NCBI GenBank assembly: GCA_004557855.1
Contig: SFFJ01000007.1
Coordinates: 1-64,000 of the forward strand
Source of the DNA: Oscillospiraceae bacterium
GTDB taxonomy: Bacteria; Bacillota; Clostridia; Oscillospirales; Ruminococcaceae
DNA length: 64,000 nt
Direction of reading: 5' to 3'
A program made the translations under genes and the position numbers. A model generated the notes under the pieces. The model was not told the origin of the DNA. It searched no databases and saw only the letters and a list, made by a program, of their open reading frames with translations. Shown here piece by piece: positions 22,851 through 31,023 of the stretch. The first letter of the stretch is position 1. Each line of letters begins with the position of its first letter.

Positions 22851-24038
22851 ATGCCCATCTTTTCCCGTATCAGTATCGCCCTGCGCCGGCCGGTCGTCAT
22901 GGCCGTCAAAAAGCCCACCCCCCTCACCTATATCGGGTCGGGCCGCCTGCACACCGCCGCCGACCTCCTCTCCCAAACCGGCAGCCGCCGCGTGCTGGTG
23001 ATGACCACCCCCGGCATGATGCGCCGCGGCCAGTTGGATGAAACCCTCACCGAGCTGCGGGAAAAGGGGATAGATCCCGTCGTCTTTGACCGCGTCAGCC
23101 CCGACCCCACCTTCGGGATCGTCGCGGAATCGGCCCGTTGTGCCGCCGGCTGCGATGCCATCCTGGCCGTAGGCGGCGGTTCGGTGCTGGATGCCGCCAA
23201 GGCCGCGGCCGCCGCCATCACCAACCACAAGCCCGCCGAAAAGCTGGTCGGCATCCTGAAGGTAAAAAAGCAGCCCCTGCTGCTCATCGCCGTGCCCACC
23301 ACCGCCGGTACCGGCAGCGAGACCACCATCGCCGCCGTCATCAGCGAGACCAAGACCCACCGCAAGCGCCAGATCCTCGACCCGAAGATCGTCCCGTTTG
23401 CCGCCATCCTCGATCCCGACCTGACCCTCGGCCTGCCGCAGGGCAATACCGTCCACACCGCAATGGACGCCCTGACCCATGCGTTGGAGGCCTATGTCTC
23501 GGAATACGCCACCCCGGAAACCGACCGCTACGCCGAAATGGCCGCTAAAATGATCTGCGAGGCGCTGCCTGCGGTGCTGCAGGACCCCAAAAACGTGAAA
23601 AAGCGGGAGGAGCTGTTGGTGGCGTCCTTCCTTGCGGGCATGGCCTTTACCAGAACCTACGTCGGCTATGTCCATGCCTTCGCCCACAGCATCGGCGGGC
23701 GGTACGGCGTGGCGCACGGCCTGGCCAATGCCGTCCTGCTGCCCCATGTGATGGCGTACTACCTGCCGGTCTGCACCCCCCGTCTGGCTAAAATGTCCAC
23801 AGTCTGCGGCATTAGCACCGACCCCGATGAAACCGCCCGTGCGCAGGCGTTTGTCCGCCACATCACCGCCATGAATGAGCAAGGCGGCGTGCCCGCCCGG
23901 CTGGCGCAGTTCCCCCGCGGGGAGATCGACGCTGTCATCGGGGAGGCCTTTGCCGAGTGCCACGGCACCTACCCGGTGCCCCGCTACTACACCAAAGCCG
24001 CCGCCCGTGCGCTGCTGGAGACCGTCTGCGCCGAATAA
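22851..24038 (+). CDS. Iron-containing alcohol dehydrogenase
   Basis: Encodes 395 residues from the ATG at 22851 with GAAAGGAG upstream. The N-terminal NAD(P)-binding half carries Val-Gly-Gly-Gly-Ser-Val-Leu-Asp-Ala-Ala-Lys (about 100-110) and Pro-Thr-Thr-Ala-Gly-Thr-Gly-Ser-Glu. The iron ligands lie in Asp-Ala-Leu-Thr-His-Ala-Leu-Glu-Ala-Tyr and His-Ala-Phe-Ala-His-Ser-Ile-Gly-Gly...His-Gly, the family fingerprint. Such enzymes reduce aldehydes or ketones to alcohols during fermentation; the substrate cannot be told from sequence alone. It stands alone between hairpin gaps, with a short terminator after it. Confidence 0.93.
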   Translation: MPIFSRISIALRRPVVMAVKKPTPLTYIGSGRLHTAADLLSQTGSRRVLVMTTPGMMRRGQLDETLTELREKGIDPVVFDRVSPDPTFGIVAESARCAAGCDAILAVGGGSVLDAAKAAAAAITNHKPAEKLVGILKVKKQPLLLIAVPTTAGTGSETTIAAVISETKTHRKRQILDPKIVPFAAILDPDLTLGLPQGNTVHTAMDALTHALEAYVSEYATPETDRYAEMAAKMICEALPAVLQDPKNVKKREELLVASFLAGMAFTRTYVGYVHAFAHSIGGRYGVAHGLANAVLLPHVMAYYLPVCTPRLAKMSTVCGISTDPDETARAQAFVRHITAMNEQGGVPARLAQFPRGEIDAVIGEAFAECHGTYPVPRYYTKAAARALLETVCAE

Positions 24039-24048
24039 ACCGCCATAC

Positions 24049-24076
24049 CGGAAAAGCTCCAGCGGGGGCTTTTTCT
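24049..24076 (+). terminator. Terminator of the alcohol dehydrogenase gene
   Basis: Short stem AAAGCtCC / GGgGCTTT followed by TTCTTTTT. Confidence 0.55.
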
Positions 24077-24174
24077 TTTTCCCGCCGCCCCTCTTGACCT
24101 TTTCGGGATTTTACGGTACAATCATATAGAAATATTTATATAAAATATTTTATTTTTTAGGAAAGGAAGCCCCC

Positions 24175-24609
24175 ATGGAACCGATACACCGCTTTATACA
24201 GCTGTACCGCCGGATGCGTCTGGTGATCTACCGCCGCCTGCTGCGCCGCACGGGGCAGCTCTCCGCCGCCGATACCTTTGCCGCCGATATCATCTACCTG
24301 CTGGAGCAGCCCACGCTGACCCAGTTCGCCGGGGAAATGGGCATTTCACAGCCCAGCGCCAGCTACCGGGTGAATGAGCTTGCGCAAAAGGGCGTGGTGG
24401 AAAAGGTCATCTCTCCGCGGGACCGCCGGGAATGCCGGCTGCGGGTGGGGGCGGAATACCGCAAAAAAACGCTGGACGCCCCCGGCCGCGTTGAGGCGCT
24501 GATGGGGGAGCTGACCCGGCGATTTACCCGGCAGGAGCTGGAAACCACCGCCGCCGTGCTGGATGCCTTCCTCACGGCACTGGATCAAGAGGAGGAACCG
24601 ACTGAATGA
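24175..24609 (+). CDS. MarR-family transcriptional regulator
   Basis: Encodes 144 residues. A winged helix-turn-helix spans about residues 30-100: Leu-Thr-Gln-Phe-Ala-Gly-Glu-Met-Gly-Ile-Ser-Gln-Pro-Ser-Ala-Ser-Tyr-Arg is the recognition region and Ser-Pro-Arg-Asp-Arg-Arg-Glu the wing. AGGAAAGGAAG precedes the ATG, and the upstream DNA is very AT-rich (24121-24160), a likely promoter and operator region. It overlaps the next gene by 4 bases, so it is the first gene of a three-gene operon with the alpha-oxoamine synthase and the reductase and probably controls it. Confidence 0.9.
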   Translation: MEPIHRFIQLYRRMRLVIYRRLLRRTGQLSAADTFAADIIYLLEQPTLTQFAGEMGISQPSASYRVNELAQKGVVEKVISPRDRRECRLRVGAEYRKKTLDAPGRVEALMGELTRRFTRQELETTAAVLDAFLTALDQEEEPTE

Positions 24610-25781
24610 TGGATCTGTTTGAAAAATGCTTTAAGCCGTCACTGGCAAGCGAACTGAAGGAAAACGGCCTATACCCCTACTTCCATGCGCTGGAGAGCCG
24701 TCAGGCCCCGGAGGTCATCATGGAGGGCAAGCGCCGCATTATGCTGGGCTCCAATAACTATCTGGGGCTCACCACCTGCCCCGAGGTCGTCGAAGCGGGC
24801 ATCAGGGCCTTTGAGCAGTACGGCACCGGCTGCTCCGGCTCCCGCTTCCTCAATGGCACCCTGGAGATGCACCTGGAGCTGGAGGACGAATTAGCACGCT
24901 TTCTGCGCAAGGAGGCGGTGGTCTGCTTCTCCACCGGCTTCCAGTCCAATCTGGGCATCATCAGCGCCATTGTGGGGCGCGGGGATTATGTCATCTGCGA
25001 TAAGGAAAACCACGCCAGCATCTACGATGGCTGCAAATTAAGCTACGGCAAAATGCTGCGCTTCGACCACGCCGATATGGCGGACCTGGAGCGCCAGCTG
25101 CAAAAGGTGCCGGAAACGGCGGGCTGCCTCATCGTCACCGACGGTGTATTCAGCATGGGCGGCGATATCGCCAAGCTCCCGGAGATCGTGCGGCTTGCCA
25201 AGCAGTACGGCGCGCGGGTCATGGTGGATGACGCCCACGGGCTGGGCGTACTGGGCGAGGGCGGCCGCGGTACCGCCAGCCACTTCGGCCTGGAGGACGA
25301 GGTGGATATCTACATGGGCACCTTCAGCAAATCCCTGGCCAGCCTGGGCGGCTACATGGCCTCCTGCAATGAGGTAGCGGAGTATGTGCGGCACAATTCC
25401 CGGCCGTTCATCTTCTCGGCCTCCATCACCCCGGCCTCCTGCGCTACGGCGTTGGCGGCGCTGCGCTATCTCGAAAAGCACCCGGAGCTGGTGGACCGCC
25501 TGCGTTCTCTTTCGGCCTATGCCAGAGACGGCCTGCGCCGTGAAAGGGTGAAGATCATCGAATCCACCACGCCCATCATCCCGCTTTACACCTATACCGT
25601 GGAAAACACCCTGACCGCCGCCAGAAAGCTGTATGACGCCGGCGTCTATGTCAATCCGGTGCTGCCGCCCGCCACACCCCCTGCCGAGTGTCTGCTGCGG
25701 ACGAGCTACATGGCCACCCTGACCGAGCCGCTGATCGATGAGGCGGTGGGAATCATCGGCAGCGTATTGGGGGAAAAGTGA
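24606..25781 (+). CDS. Alpha-oxoamine synthase, serine palmitoyltransferase-like
   Basis: Encodes 391 residues of the PLP-dependent fold-type I family that joins an amino acid to an acyl-CoA (KBL, BioF, HemA, SPT). Motifs in order: Gly-Ser-Asn-Asn-Tyr-Leu-Gly-Leu (about 48), Gly-Thr-Gly-Cys-Ser-Gly-Ser-Arg-Phe-Leu-Asn-Gly-Thr (about 77), Asp-Asp-Ala-His-Gly-Leu-Gly-Val-Leu-Gly and the PLP-lysine segment Gly-Thr-Phe-Ser-Lys-Ser-Leu-Ala-Ser-Leu-Gly-Gly-Tyr. The Thr-Phe-Ser-Lys-Ser form is, to my knowledge, that of bacterial serine palmitoyltransferases, while KBL and BioF usually have Gly-Lys-Ala-Leu-Gly. With the downstream short-chain reductase this suggests a sphingoid or sulfonolipid-type base. 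A KBL or BioF role is the alternative; no biotin or threonine genes are nearby. Confidence 0.8.
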   Translation: MMDLFEKCFKPSLASELKENGLYPYFHALESRQAPEVIMEGKRRIMLGSNNYLGLTTCPEVVEAGIRAFEQYGTGCSGSRFLNGTLEMHLELEDELARFLRKEAVVCFSTGFQSNLGIISAIVGRGDYVICDKENHASIYDGCKLSYGKMLRFDHADMADLERQLQKVPETAGCLIVTDGVFSMGGDIAKLPEIVRLAKQYGARVMVDDAHGLGVLGEGGRGTASHFGLEDEVDIYMGTFSKSLASLGGYMASCNEVAEYVRHNSRPFIFSASITPASCATALAALRYLEKHPELVDRLRSLSAYARDGLRRERVKIIESTTPIIPLYTYTVENTLTAARKLYDAGVYVNPVLPPATPPAECLLRTSYMATLTEPLIDEAVGIIGSVLGEK

Positions 25782-25782
25782 T

Positions 25783-26574
25783 ATGAGCAAGATAGTAATG
25801 ATCACCGGGGGCAGCAGCGGCATCGGGCTTTGCACGGCCGCCGCCCTGCGGGAAAAGGGCTGCAAGGTCTACGAATTGAGCCGCCGGGACAGCGAGGTCC
25901 CCGGCATCACCCATTTGAAGTGCGATATCACCGATGAGGAGCAGGTAAAGGCTGCGGTGGCGCAGGTCATGGCCGAAAACGGCCGCATCGATATCCTCAT
26001 CAATAATGCCGGGTTCGGCATCTCCGGGGCGGTGGAATTCACCGAGACCGAGGACGCCCGGCGCCTGTTCGATGTCAATTTTTTCGGCATGGTGCGGATG
26101 AACCGTGCGGTTCTGCCCATCATGCGGCAGCAGGGCGGCGGCCGTATCATCAATTTAAGCTCGGTGGCAGCGCCGGTGCCCATCCCGTTCCAGACCTACT
26201 ATTCTGCCGGAAAGGCGGCGGTGAACAGCTACACCATGGCGCTTTCCAATGAGGTAAAGCCCTTTGGCATCACCGTGACGGCCGTCATGCCGGGGGATAT
26301 CAAAACCGGCTTTACCGCAGCCAGGCAAAAAAGCATCGTCGGCGATGAGGTCTACGGGGGGCGCATCAGCCGCAGCGTAGCCGGCATGGAAAAGGACGAG
26401 CAGACCGGCATGGACCCCGCAAAGGCCGGTGAATTCATCGCAAAGGTGGCGCTTTCGGCTGGTCACAAGCCGCTGCGCACCATCGGCTTCAATTACCGCT
26501 GTGCGGTGTTCCTCACCAAAATCCTCCCTGCCCGCTGGCTCAACGGCCTCATCGGGATGATCTACGCAAAATAA
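25783..26574 (+). CDS. Short-chain dehydrogenase/reductase
   Basis: Encodes 263 residues from the ATG at 25783, one base after the preceding stop. Classical SDR features: Thr-Gly-Gly-Ser-Ser-Gly-Ile-Gly nucleotide-binding loop (about 8-15), Asn-Asn-Ala-Gly-Phe-Gly (about 78), and the catalytic Ser / Tyr-X-X-X-Lys in Tyr-Ser-Ala-Gly-Lys (about 146-150). Directly behind an SPT-like synthase, the natural hypothesis is reduction of a 3-keto sphingoid intermediate. SDR sequence alone does not fix the substrate. It is the last gene of the MarR operon, closed by a strong terminator. Confidence 0.88.
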   Translation: MSKIVMITGGSSGIGLCTAAALREKGCKVYELSRRDSEVPGITHLKCDITDEEQVKAAVAQVMAENGRIDILINNAGFGISGAVEFTETEDARRLFDVNFFGMVRMNRAVLPIMRQQGGGRIINLSSVAAPVPIPFQTYYSAGKAAVNSYTMALSNEVKPFGITVTAVMPGDIKTGFTAARQKSIVGDEVYGGRISRSVAGMEKDEQTGMDPAKAGEFIAKVALSAGHKPLRTIGFNYRCAVFLTKILPARWLNGLIGMIYAK

Positions 26575-26581
26575 CCGCCGT

Positions 26582-26614
26582 AAAACACACCTCCGCCCGT
26601 GGAGGTGTGTTTTT
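26582..26614. terminator. Bidirectional terminator
   Basis: Perfect stem ACACACCTCC / GGAGGTGTGT flanked by AAAA and TTTT. It can serve both the SDR operon (plus) and the ABC transporter operon (minus), which converge here. Confidence 0.9.
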
Positions 26615-26688
26615 ATCCAAAAAAGCACCCCCGCATGGCGAACCACACAGGGGAGCTTTTGGAGAAAAATATGGATAAAAAGAGGAAA

Positions 26689-27483
26689 TCAGGAAAGCAG
26701 GATACGGTCGTTGGCAAATTCCTCGGCGGTGGAAAGGGTAAAGGCGTGCAGCAGGTCGTCTACCGTCAGGCGCTTTTTCTCCTCGCCGCTGATATCCAGA
26801 ACGATCTTGCCGGCATTCATCATAATCAGCCGGTTGCCGTGGGCGATGGCGTCCTTCATATTGTGGGTGACCATCAGCGTGGTCAGCTTTCCCTCCTCAA
26901 TAAAGCGGTCGGAAAGCTCCAGCACCTTGGCAGCGGTTTTGGGGTCCAGGGCGGCGGTGTGCTCATCCAGCAGCAGCACCTTCGGCTTTTTCATGACGGC
27001 CATCAGCAGGGTAAGCGCCTGCCGCTGCCCGCCGGAAAGCAGCCCGACCTTGGAGGAAAGCCGATCCTCCAGCCCCAGGTCCAGCTCCGAGAGAAGCCGG
27101 CGGAAGGTCTCACGGTCGGTGGGGGAGATGGCCCACTTGAGTCCCCGGCGTTCGCCGCGGCGGGCGGCCAGCGCCATATTTTCTTCGATCCACATATCGG
27201 CGGCGGTACCCATCATCGGGTCCTGAAAAACACGGCCGAGAAACCGTGCCCGCTTTTCCTCCGAAAGATGGGTAATATCCTCCCCGTCGATGGAAATGCT
27301 GCCCTGATCCACCGGGAAGGTCCCGGCGATGGTATTCAGCAGGGTGGATTTGCCCGCCCCGTTGCCGCCGATGACGGTGACGAAATCGCCGTCATTCAGG
27401 GTGAGGGAAAGCCCGTCCAGCGCAATTTTCTGGTTGACGGTCCCGGGGTGAAAGACCTTGCGGATATTTTCCAGCTTCAGCAT
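26689..27483 (-). CDS. ABC transporter ATP-binding protein (TrpXYZ-like)
   Basis: Encodes 264 residues from the ATG at 27483 with AAAGGAGG upstream. Walker A Gly-Gly-Asn-Gly-Ala-Gly-Lys-Ser-Thr (about 39-47), signature Leu-Ser-Gly-Gly-Gln-Arg-Gln-Ala (about 146), Walker B Val-Leu-Leu-Leu-Asp-Glu-His and the switch His (Val-Thr-His) are complete. It powers the importer encoded with it. It overlaps the permease gene by 7 bases. The PF04392-type binding protein in the same operon places it in the TrpX/ABC.X2 group, associated with amino acid uptake. Confidence 0.93.
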   Translation of the reverse strand: MLKLENIRKVFHPGTVNQKIALDGLSLTLNDGDFVTVIGGNGAGKSTLLNTIAGTFPVDQGSISIDGEDITHLSEEKRARFLGRVFQDPMMGTAADMWIEENMALAARRGERRGLKWAISPTDRETFRRLLSELDLGLEDRLSSKVGLLSGGQRQALTLLMAVMKKPKVLLLDEHTAALDPKTAAKVLELSDRFIEEGKLTTLMVTHNMKDAIAHGNRLIMMNAGKIVLDISGEEKKRLTVDDLLHAFTLSTAEEFANDRILLS

Positions 27484-28385
27484 ACGGCGGAACCTCCTTT
27501 GGCGTGATGATGGGCAGTCCACTTTTTACGCAGGTAGGGGAGAGCCAGGAATATCGTCACCACCACAGCCGAGAACAGCTTGAGGTCGGTGGTGGAAAGC
27601 CCCGCCCAGATGACGATGGCCAGAATGAAGTAGTAGGCCACGGCGCCCAGTGCGGTGGTCAGCAGCCGCAGGGCAAAGTTCTTGCGCTTGCCCAGCAGTG
27701 CCTTGCCGATGACGACCGCCGCCAACCCGATGACGATGGCGCCGCGCCCCATGTTGATATCGGAATTGCCCTGATACTGCGCCAGCAGCCCGCCGGAAAG
27801 CCCGACCAGCCCGTTGGAGATCATCAGTCCCAGCACCTTCATGCGGTTGGTGGAAATGCCCTGCGCGCGTGCCATATGCTCATTGTTGCCGGTGGCCCGG
27901 ATGGCGCAGCCCAACTGCGTACCGAAGAACCAGTACAGCAGCAGGACGATCGCCACTACGAAAATACCGCTGACGATGATGGCGGTGGGCACCTTGGCGC
28001 TGGTAAGCAGCAGCTTATACTGGGTGCGGCTGACGGTCAGATTGCTCTTGCCGCCCATGATGTGCATATTGACGGAATAGAGCGCCAGCTGGGTAAGAAT
28101 ACCGGAGAGGATGGCCGGGATGCCCAGAACGGTATGCAGCAGCCCGGTGCACAGCCCGGCAATGGCACCCGCCAGCACCGCAAAAAGCAGGGCAAGCAGG
28201 GGGTTCATCCCGCCGATGATGCACACGGCGGCGACGGCGCCGCCGGTGCAAAGGCTGTTATCGACCGTAAGGTCGGCGTAGTCCAGTATCTTATAGGTGA
28301 TGGCCACGCCGATGGCCATGATGCCCCAGATAAGCCCCTGTGCAAGGGCGCCGGGCAGCGAATTGAGCAATGCGATCGGGTTCAT
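27477..28385 (-). CDS. ABC transporter permease (TrpXYZ-like)
   Basis: Encodes 302 residues with about eight transmembrane helices, resembling branched-chain amino acid-type (LivH-like) permeases: Gly-Leu-Ile-Trp-Gly-Ile-Met-Ala-Ile-Gly-Val, Ala-Asp-Leu-Thr-Val-Asp-Asn-Ser and Ile-Arg-Ala-Thr-Gly-Asn-Asn-Glu. The last is the coupling-helix region facing the ATPase. A single permease implies a homodimer in the membrane. It is the middle gene of a three-gene importer operon on the minus strand, led by a T-box. Confidence 0.92.
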   Translation of the reverse strand: MNPIALLNSLPGALAQGLIWGIMAIGVAITYKILDYADLTVDNSLCTGGAVAAVCIIGGMNPLLALLFAVLAGAIAGLCTGLLHTVLGIPAILSGILTQLALYSVNMHIMGGKSNLTVSRTQYKLLLTSAKVPTAIIVSGIFVVAIVLLLYWFFGTQLGCAIRATGNNEHMARAQGISTNRMKVLGLMISNGLVGLSGGLLAQYQGNSDINMGRGAIVIGLAAVVIGKALLGKRKNFALRLLTTALGAVAYYFILAIVIWAGLSTTDLKLFSAVVVTIFLALPYLRKKWTAHHHAKGGSAVC

Positions 28386-28416
28386 GGAGAGACCTCTTAT
28401 TCGTTAGTATTTGGGA

Positions 28417-29385
28417 TTATTGCAGCGCTTCGGGGATGGTGATGCCGAGGTCGGCGGCCACCTGCTCATTGATGACGAGGGAGAGGTTGCTGACGTCAAA
28501 GAAGAAGATGGGGGTGGTGGCGGGGTCGGCGCCGTTGACGAGGATATTGAAGGCCTGCTCGCCGGCTGCACGACCCAGCTCGTAGTAGCTGATGGCATAG
28601 GTGGCAAGGAAGCCGCTGTCACACATCCCGCCCTCGCCGCAGATCACGGGCTTGCCGGCCGCGGTGGTGATGTTGCTCATGGTGGGGACATTGGAGGCGA
28701 TGAGGTTATCGGTCGGCTCATAGAAGGCGTCCACCTCATTGCAGGCGGCGGTCACCACGGTCTGGATCTCATTGGTATCGGCAACGGTGTAGATCTTGAC
28801 GGAGAAGCCGGCGGCTTCAAAAGCGGTCTTGGCTTCCTCTGCCTGGATGGCAGAGTTTTCCTCGCCGGAATTGATCACGATGCCGACCGTCTTGACGGTG
28901 GGGCAGAGGGTCTTCATCAGGTCGACCTGTACATTGACGGGGTTCATATCGGAGGCGCCGGTCACATTGGCGCCGGGGGCCTCATTGCTGGCGACCAGCC
29001 CGCTGGAAACATAATCGGTAACGCTGGTGCCGACGATCGGGATATCGGAGGTAGCCTCACGGGCGGCCTTTACGGCATTGGTGGCGTTCGCCATGATGAG
29101 GTCGACCTTGGCAGCAACAAACTGGTTGACGATGGTGGTGCAGTTGGTCTGCTCACCCTGTGCATTCTGCACGCTGAACTGTACCCGGTCCCCCAGCTTT
29201 TCGGTGAGGAACTCTTGGAAGCCGCGGGTGGCTTCATCCAGGGCAGGGTGCTCTACCAGCTGGCATATGCCAATCTGGAATACCTTTTCATCGGGGTTGA
29301 CGGGGGTGGGCTCATTGCCGCAGGCAGCAAAGCCGGCGACCATCAAACAGGCGGCAGCAGCCGCAAAAAACTTTTTGCATTTCAT
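28417..29385 (-). CDS. ABC transporter substrate-binding lipoprotein (TrpX-like)
   Basis: Encodes 322 residues from the ATG at 29385, with AAGGAG upstream. Lipobox Phe-Ala-Ala-Cys near residue 23. The mature part has the periplasmic-binding type 1 fold of PF04392: Gln-Ile-Gly-Ile-Cys-Gln-Leu-Val-Glu-His-Pro-Ala-Leu-Asp near the start is the family hallmark. The family includes TrpX and TyrX-type binding proteins for aromatic amino acids. The upstream T-box supports an amino acid ligand. It should be anchored outside and deliver substrate to the permease. Confidence 0.92.
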   Translation of the reverse strand: MKCKKFFAAAAACLMVAGFAACGNEPTPVNPDEKVFQIGICQLVEHPALDEATRGFQEFLTEKLGDRVQFSVQNAQGEQTNCTTIVNQFVAAKVDLIMANATNAVKAAREATSDIPIVGTSVTDYVSSGLVASNEAPGANVTGASDMNPVNVQVDLMKTLCPTVKTVGIVINSGEENSAIQAEEAKTAFEAAGFSVKIYTVADTNEIQTVVTAACNEVDAFYEPTDNLIASNVPTMSNITTAAGKPVICGEGGMCDSGFLATYAISYYELGRAAGEQAFNILVNGADPATTPIFFFDVSNLSLVINEQVAADLGITIPEALQ

Positions 29386-29471
29386 GGTATTTCTCCTTAT
29401 CTTGAATGGGTTGATTTTTTTATCTATCTGCACCCCTGCGGCCGGCCGTGCCATAAGGGGAACATTCGGGA

Positions 29472-29520
29472 AAACAAAAAAGCCCTGTCTTTCCGGACTT
29501 CTCTCCGGAAAAAACAGGGG
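29472..29520 (-). terminator. Terminator of the T-box leader
   Basis: Minus-strand stem CCCTGT...TCCGGA / TCCGGA...ACAGGG, followed by CTTTTTTGTTTT. It competes with the T-box antiterminator. Confidence 0.88.
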
Positions 29521-29775
29521 CGATAAAGGCTATCGCGGTACCACTCTGCTTCGGGCCTCTCTTGCGGGAAGGCCCCTCATTGGGCAGCTGTCACTGTCCG
29601 CACGATGTAACGGTCGAACCCGGCGCAGCCTACTCTCACGGGGGAGGTGTTCGGTGCGCGGCTACCGAAAGGTACTTCATCCGTCCTACTCATCATTGCC
29701 TTGCAGCATCCGGCAACTCTCTGCAGATTTTGGGGCGGGTTACTTTTTTCCGGTCATCGCCTGTCATTTATGATG
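29521..29775 (-). promoter_or_regulatory. T-box riboswitch controlling the ABC importer
   Basis: The minus-strand leader contains the T-box core AGAGTGGTACCGCGATAG (about 29531-29548) directly before the terminator stem. Stem I appears bounded by GTAAC (near 29747) and GTTAC (near 29607), with a conserved AGTA-type distal region. T-boxes sense uncharged tRNA and allow read-through when the amino acid is scarce. I could not fix the specifier codon with certainty: UUC (Phe) in GGGTTCGACC is one candidate, and no UGG (Trp) is evident in the lower stem. Confidence 0.85.
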
Positions 29776-29780
29776 GTTGT

Positions 29781-29809
29781 ACTTTAGCACTTTTATGCGG
29801 CAAAGTCAA
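29781..29809 (-). promoter_or_regulatory. Promoter of the T-box/ABC operon
   Basis: Minus strand: TTGACT (29804-29809), 17-base spacer, TAAAGT (29781-29786). Transcription would start just before the T-box leader. Confidence 0.75.
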
Positions 29810-29930
29810 CAGCTTTTTTAAAGTTTTTTTGCGTTTTGGCATAGTGGGGGGATTTTCGGCAGGCGGCAGGCCGGTTTTGGGTAGAACGCACAAATTCCGG
29901 TGCAAAATCCGGGCGCCGGCAGGGGGCCGG

Positions 29931-29959
29931 TTGCATTACGGCAGCAAAGCGGGTACAAT
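29931..29959 (+). promoter_or_regulatory. Promoter of the TrxB-like gene
   Basis: TTGCAT (29931-29936), 17-base spacer, TACAAT (29954-29959). A GC-rich hairpin string (29985-30080) lies between it and the start codon and would be transcribed as leader. Confidence 0.7.
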
Positions 29960-29984
29960 AGTGACAGACCGCTGCAAGCCGCAG

Positions 29985-30080
29985 GTGAGGGGGCCCCGCC
30001 CCCTGCGCCCGCAGGGCGCAGTCCCCGCCTTCGGCGGGGCGGCCCGGCTCCGCCGGGCCGGGCGGGGCCCCGCATCCCGC
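29985..30080. repeat. GC-rich hairpin string in a 5' leader
   Basis: Serial hairpins including GGGGCCCCG...CGGGGCCCC arms and CTGCGCCC-gca-GGGCGCAG. It sits between a promoter and the TrxB-like start, so it is probably part of the mRNA. Confidence 0.6.
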
Positions 30081-30115
30081 CGCCTGCACGCAGCCAAACA
30101 GGAAGGAGAAAACCG

Positions 30116-30976
30116 ATGGGAAAGATCGTGATCGTAGGCTCCGGGCCTGCCGGGTGCAGCGCCGCGCTGTACGCCGCCAGAGCCGGCATGGAAACAACGT
30201 TGATCAGCAAGGGGATCGGCGCCCTGCAAAAGGCGGAGCAGATCCAGAACTATTACGGCTTTGAGGAGGGCATCACCGGGGCGGAGCTGTACCGCCGCGG
30301 GGTAGCCGGCGCCCAAGCGGTCGGAACGCAGTTTGTCACGGCGGAGGTCGTGGGGCTGGACTACGCCGCCACGCTGGTGGTGCAAACCACCGCAGGGGAC
30401 TACCCCGCCGATGCGGTGATCCTGGCGACCGGAACGGGGCGCATCGCCCCTAAAATAGCGGGCCTGGCCGAGCACGAGGGGCGCGGGGTCAGCTATTGCG
30501 CCACCTGCGATGCCTTTTTCTACCGTGGCAAAACGGCGGCGGTGCTGGGCACCGGGGAATACGCCCTGCACGAGGTGCAGGCGCTGCTGCCGCTGGCGGG
30601 AAAGGTCATCCTGTGCACCAACGGCGAACCCCTGACGGCCGAGTTCCCCGCAGGGGTGACCGTCTGCACCGAAAAGCTGGAGGCCATCGAGGGCGAGGAA
30701 ACGGTAACGGCGCTGCGGTTGGCCGGCGGTGGGCTGCTGCCTGCGGACGGTCTGTTTGTGGCGCTGGGTGTAGCCGGCAGTGCGGCGCTGGCCCGTAAGC
30801 TGGGCGCCCCGGTGGAAAACGGCCGCATCGTCGTGGATGAAAAAATGCAGACCGGAATACCGGGTCTGTTTGCGGCCGGTGACTGCACCGGCGGGATGCT
30901 GCAGGTTTGCAAGGCAGTGTACGAAGGCGCACTGGCGGCCACCGAAGCGATAAAGCAGATTAGGGGGAAGAAATAA
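30116..30976 (+). CDS. trxB: Thioredoxin reductase-like flavoprotein
   Basis: Encodes 286 residues from the ATG at 30116 with GGAAGGAG upstream. FAD-binding Gly-Ser-Gly-Pro-Ala-Gly at about 8-13, redox pair Cys-Ala-Thr-Cys-Asp (about 128-131) and the C-terminal Gly-Leu-Phe-Ala-Ala-Gly-Asp-Cys motif are those of low-molecular-weight thioredoxin reductases. The NAD(P)H-binding loop reads Gly-Thr-Gly-Glu-Tyr-Ala, which departs from the usual Gly-Gly-Gly-Asp/Asn-Ser-Ala and may mean a different electron donor. It transfers electrons to thioredoxin or a related disulfide carrier. The protein is slightly short of the usual 305-320. Confidence 0.85.
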   Translation: MGKIVIVGSGPAGCSAALYAARAGMETTLISKGIGALQKAEQIQNYYGFEEGITGAELYRRGVAGAQAVGTQFVTAEVVGLDYAATLVVQTTAGDYPADAVILATGTGRIAPKIAGLAEHEGRGVSYCATCDAFFYRGKTAAVLGTGEYALHEVQALLPLAGKVILCTNGEPLTAEFPAGVTVCTEKLEAIEGEETVTALRLAGGGLLPADGLFVALGVAGSAALARKLGAPVENGRIVVDEKMQTGIPGLFAAGDCTGGMLQVCKAVYEGALAATEAIKQIRGKK

Positions 30977-31023
30977 TGCAACCCCAAGCATCCGCAAAGC
31001 AAAAAACGACGGGAGGGAACGGT

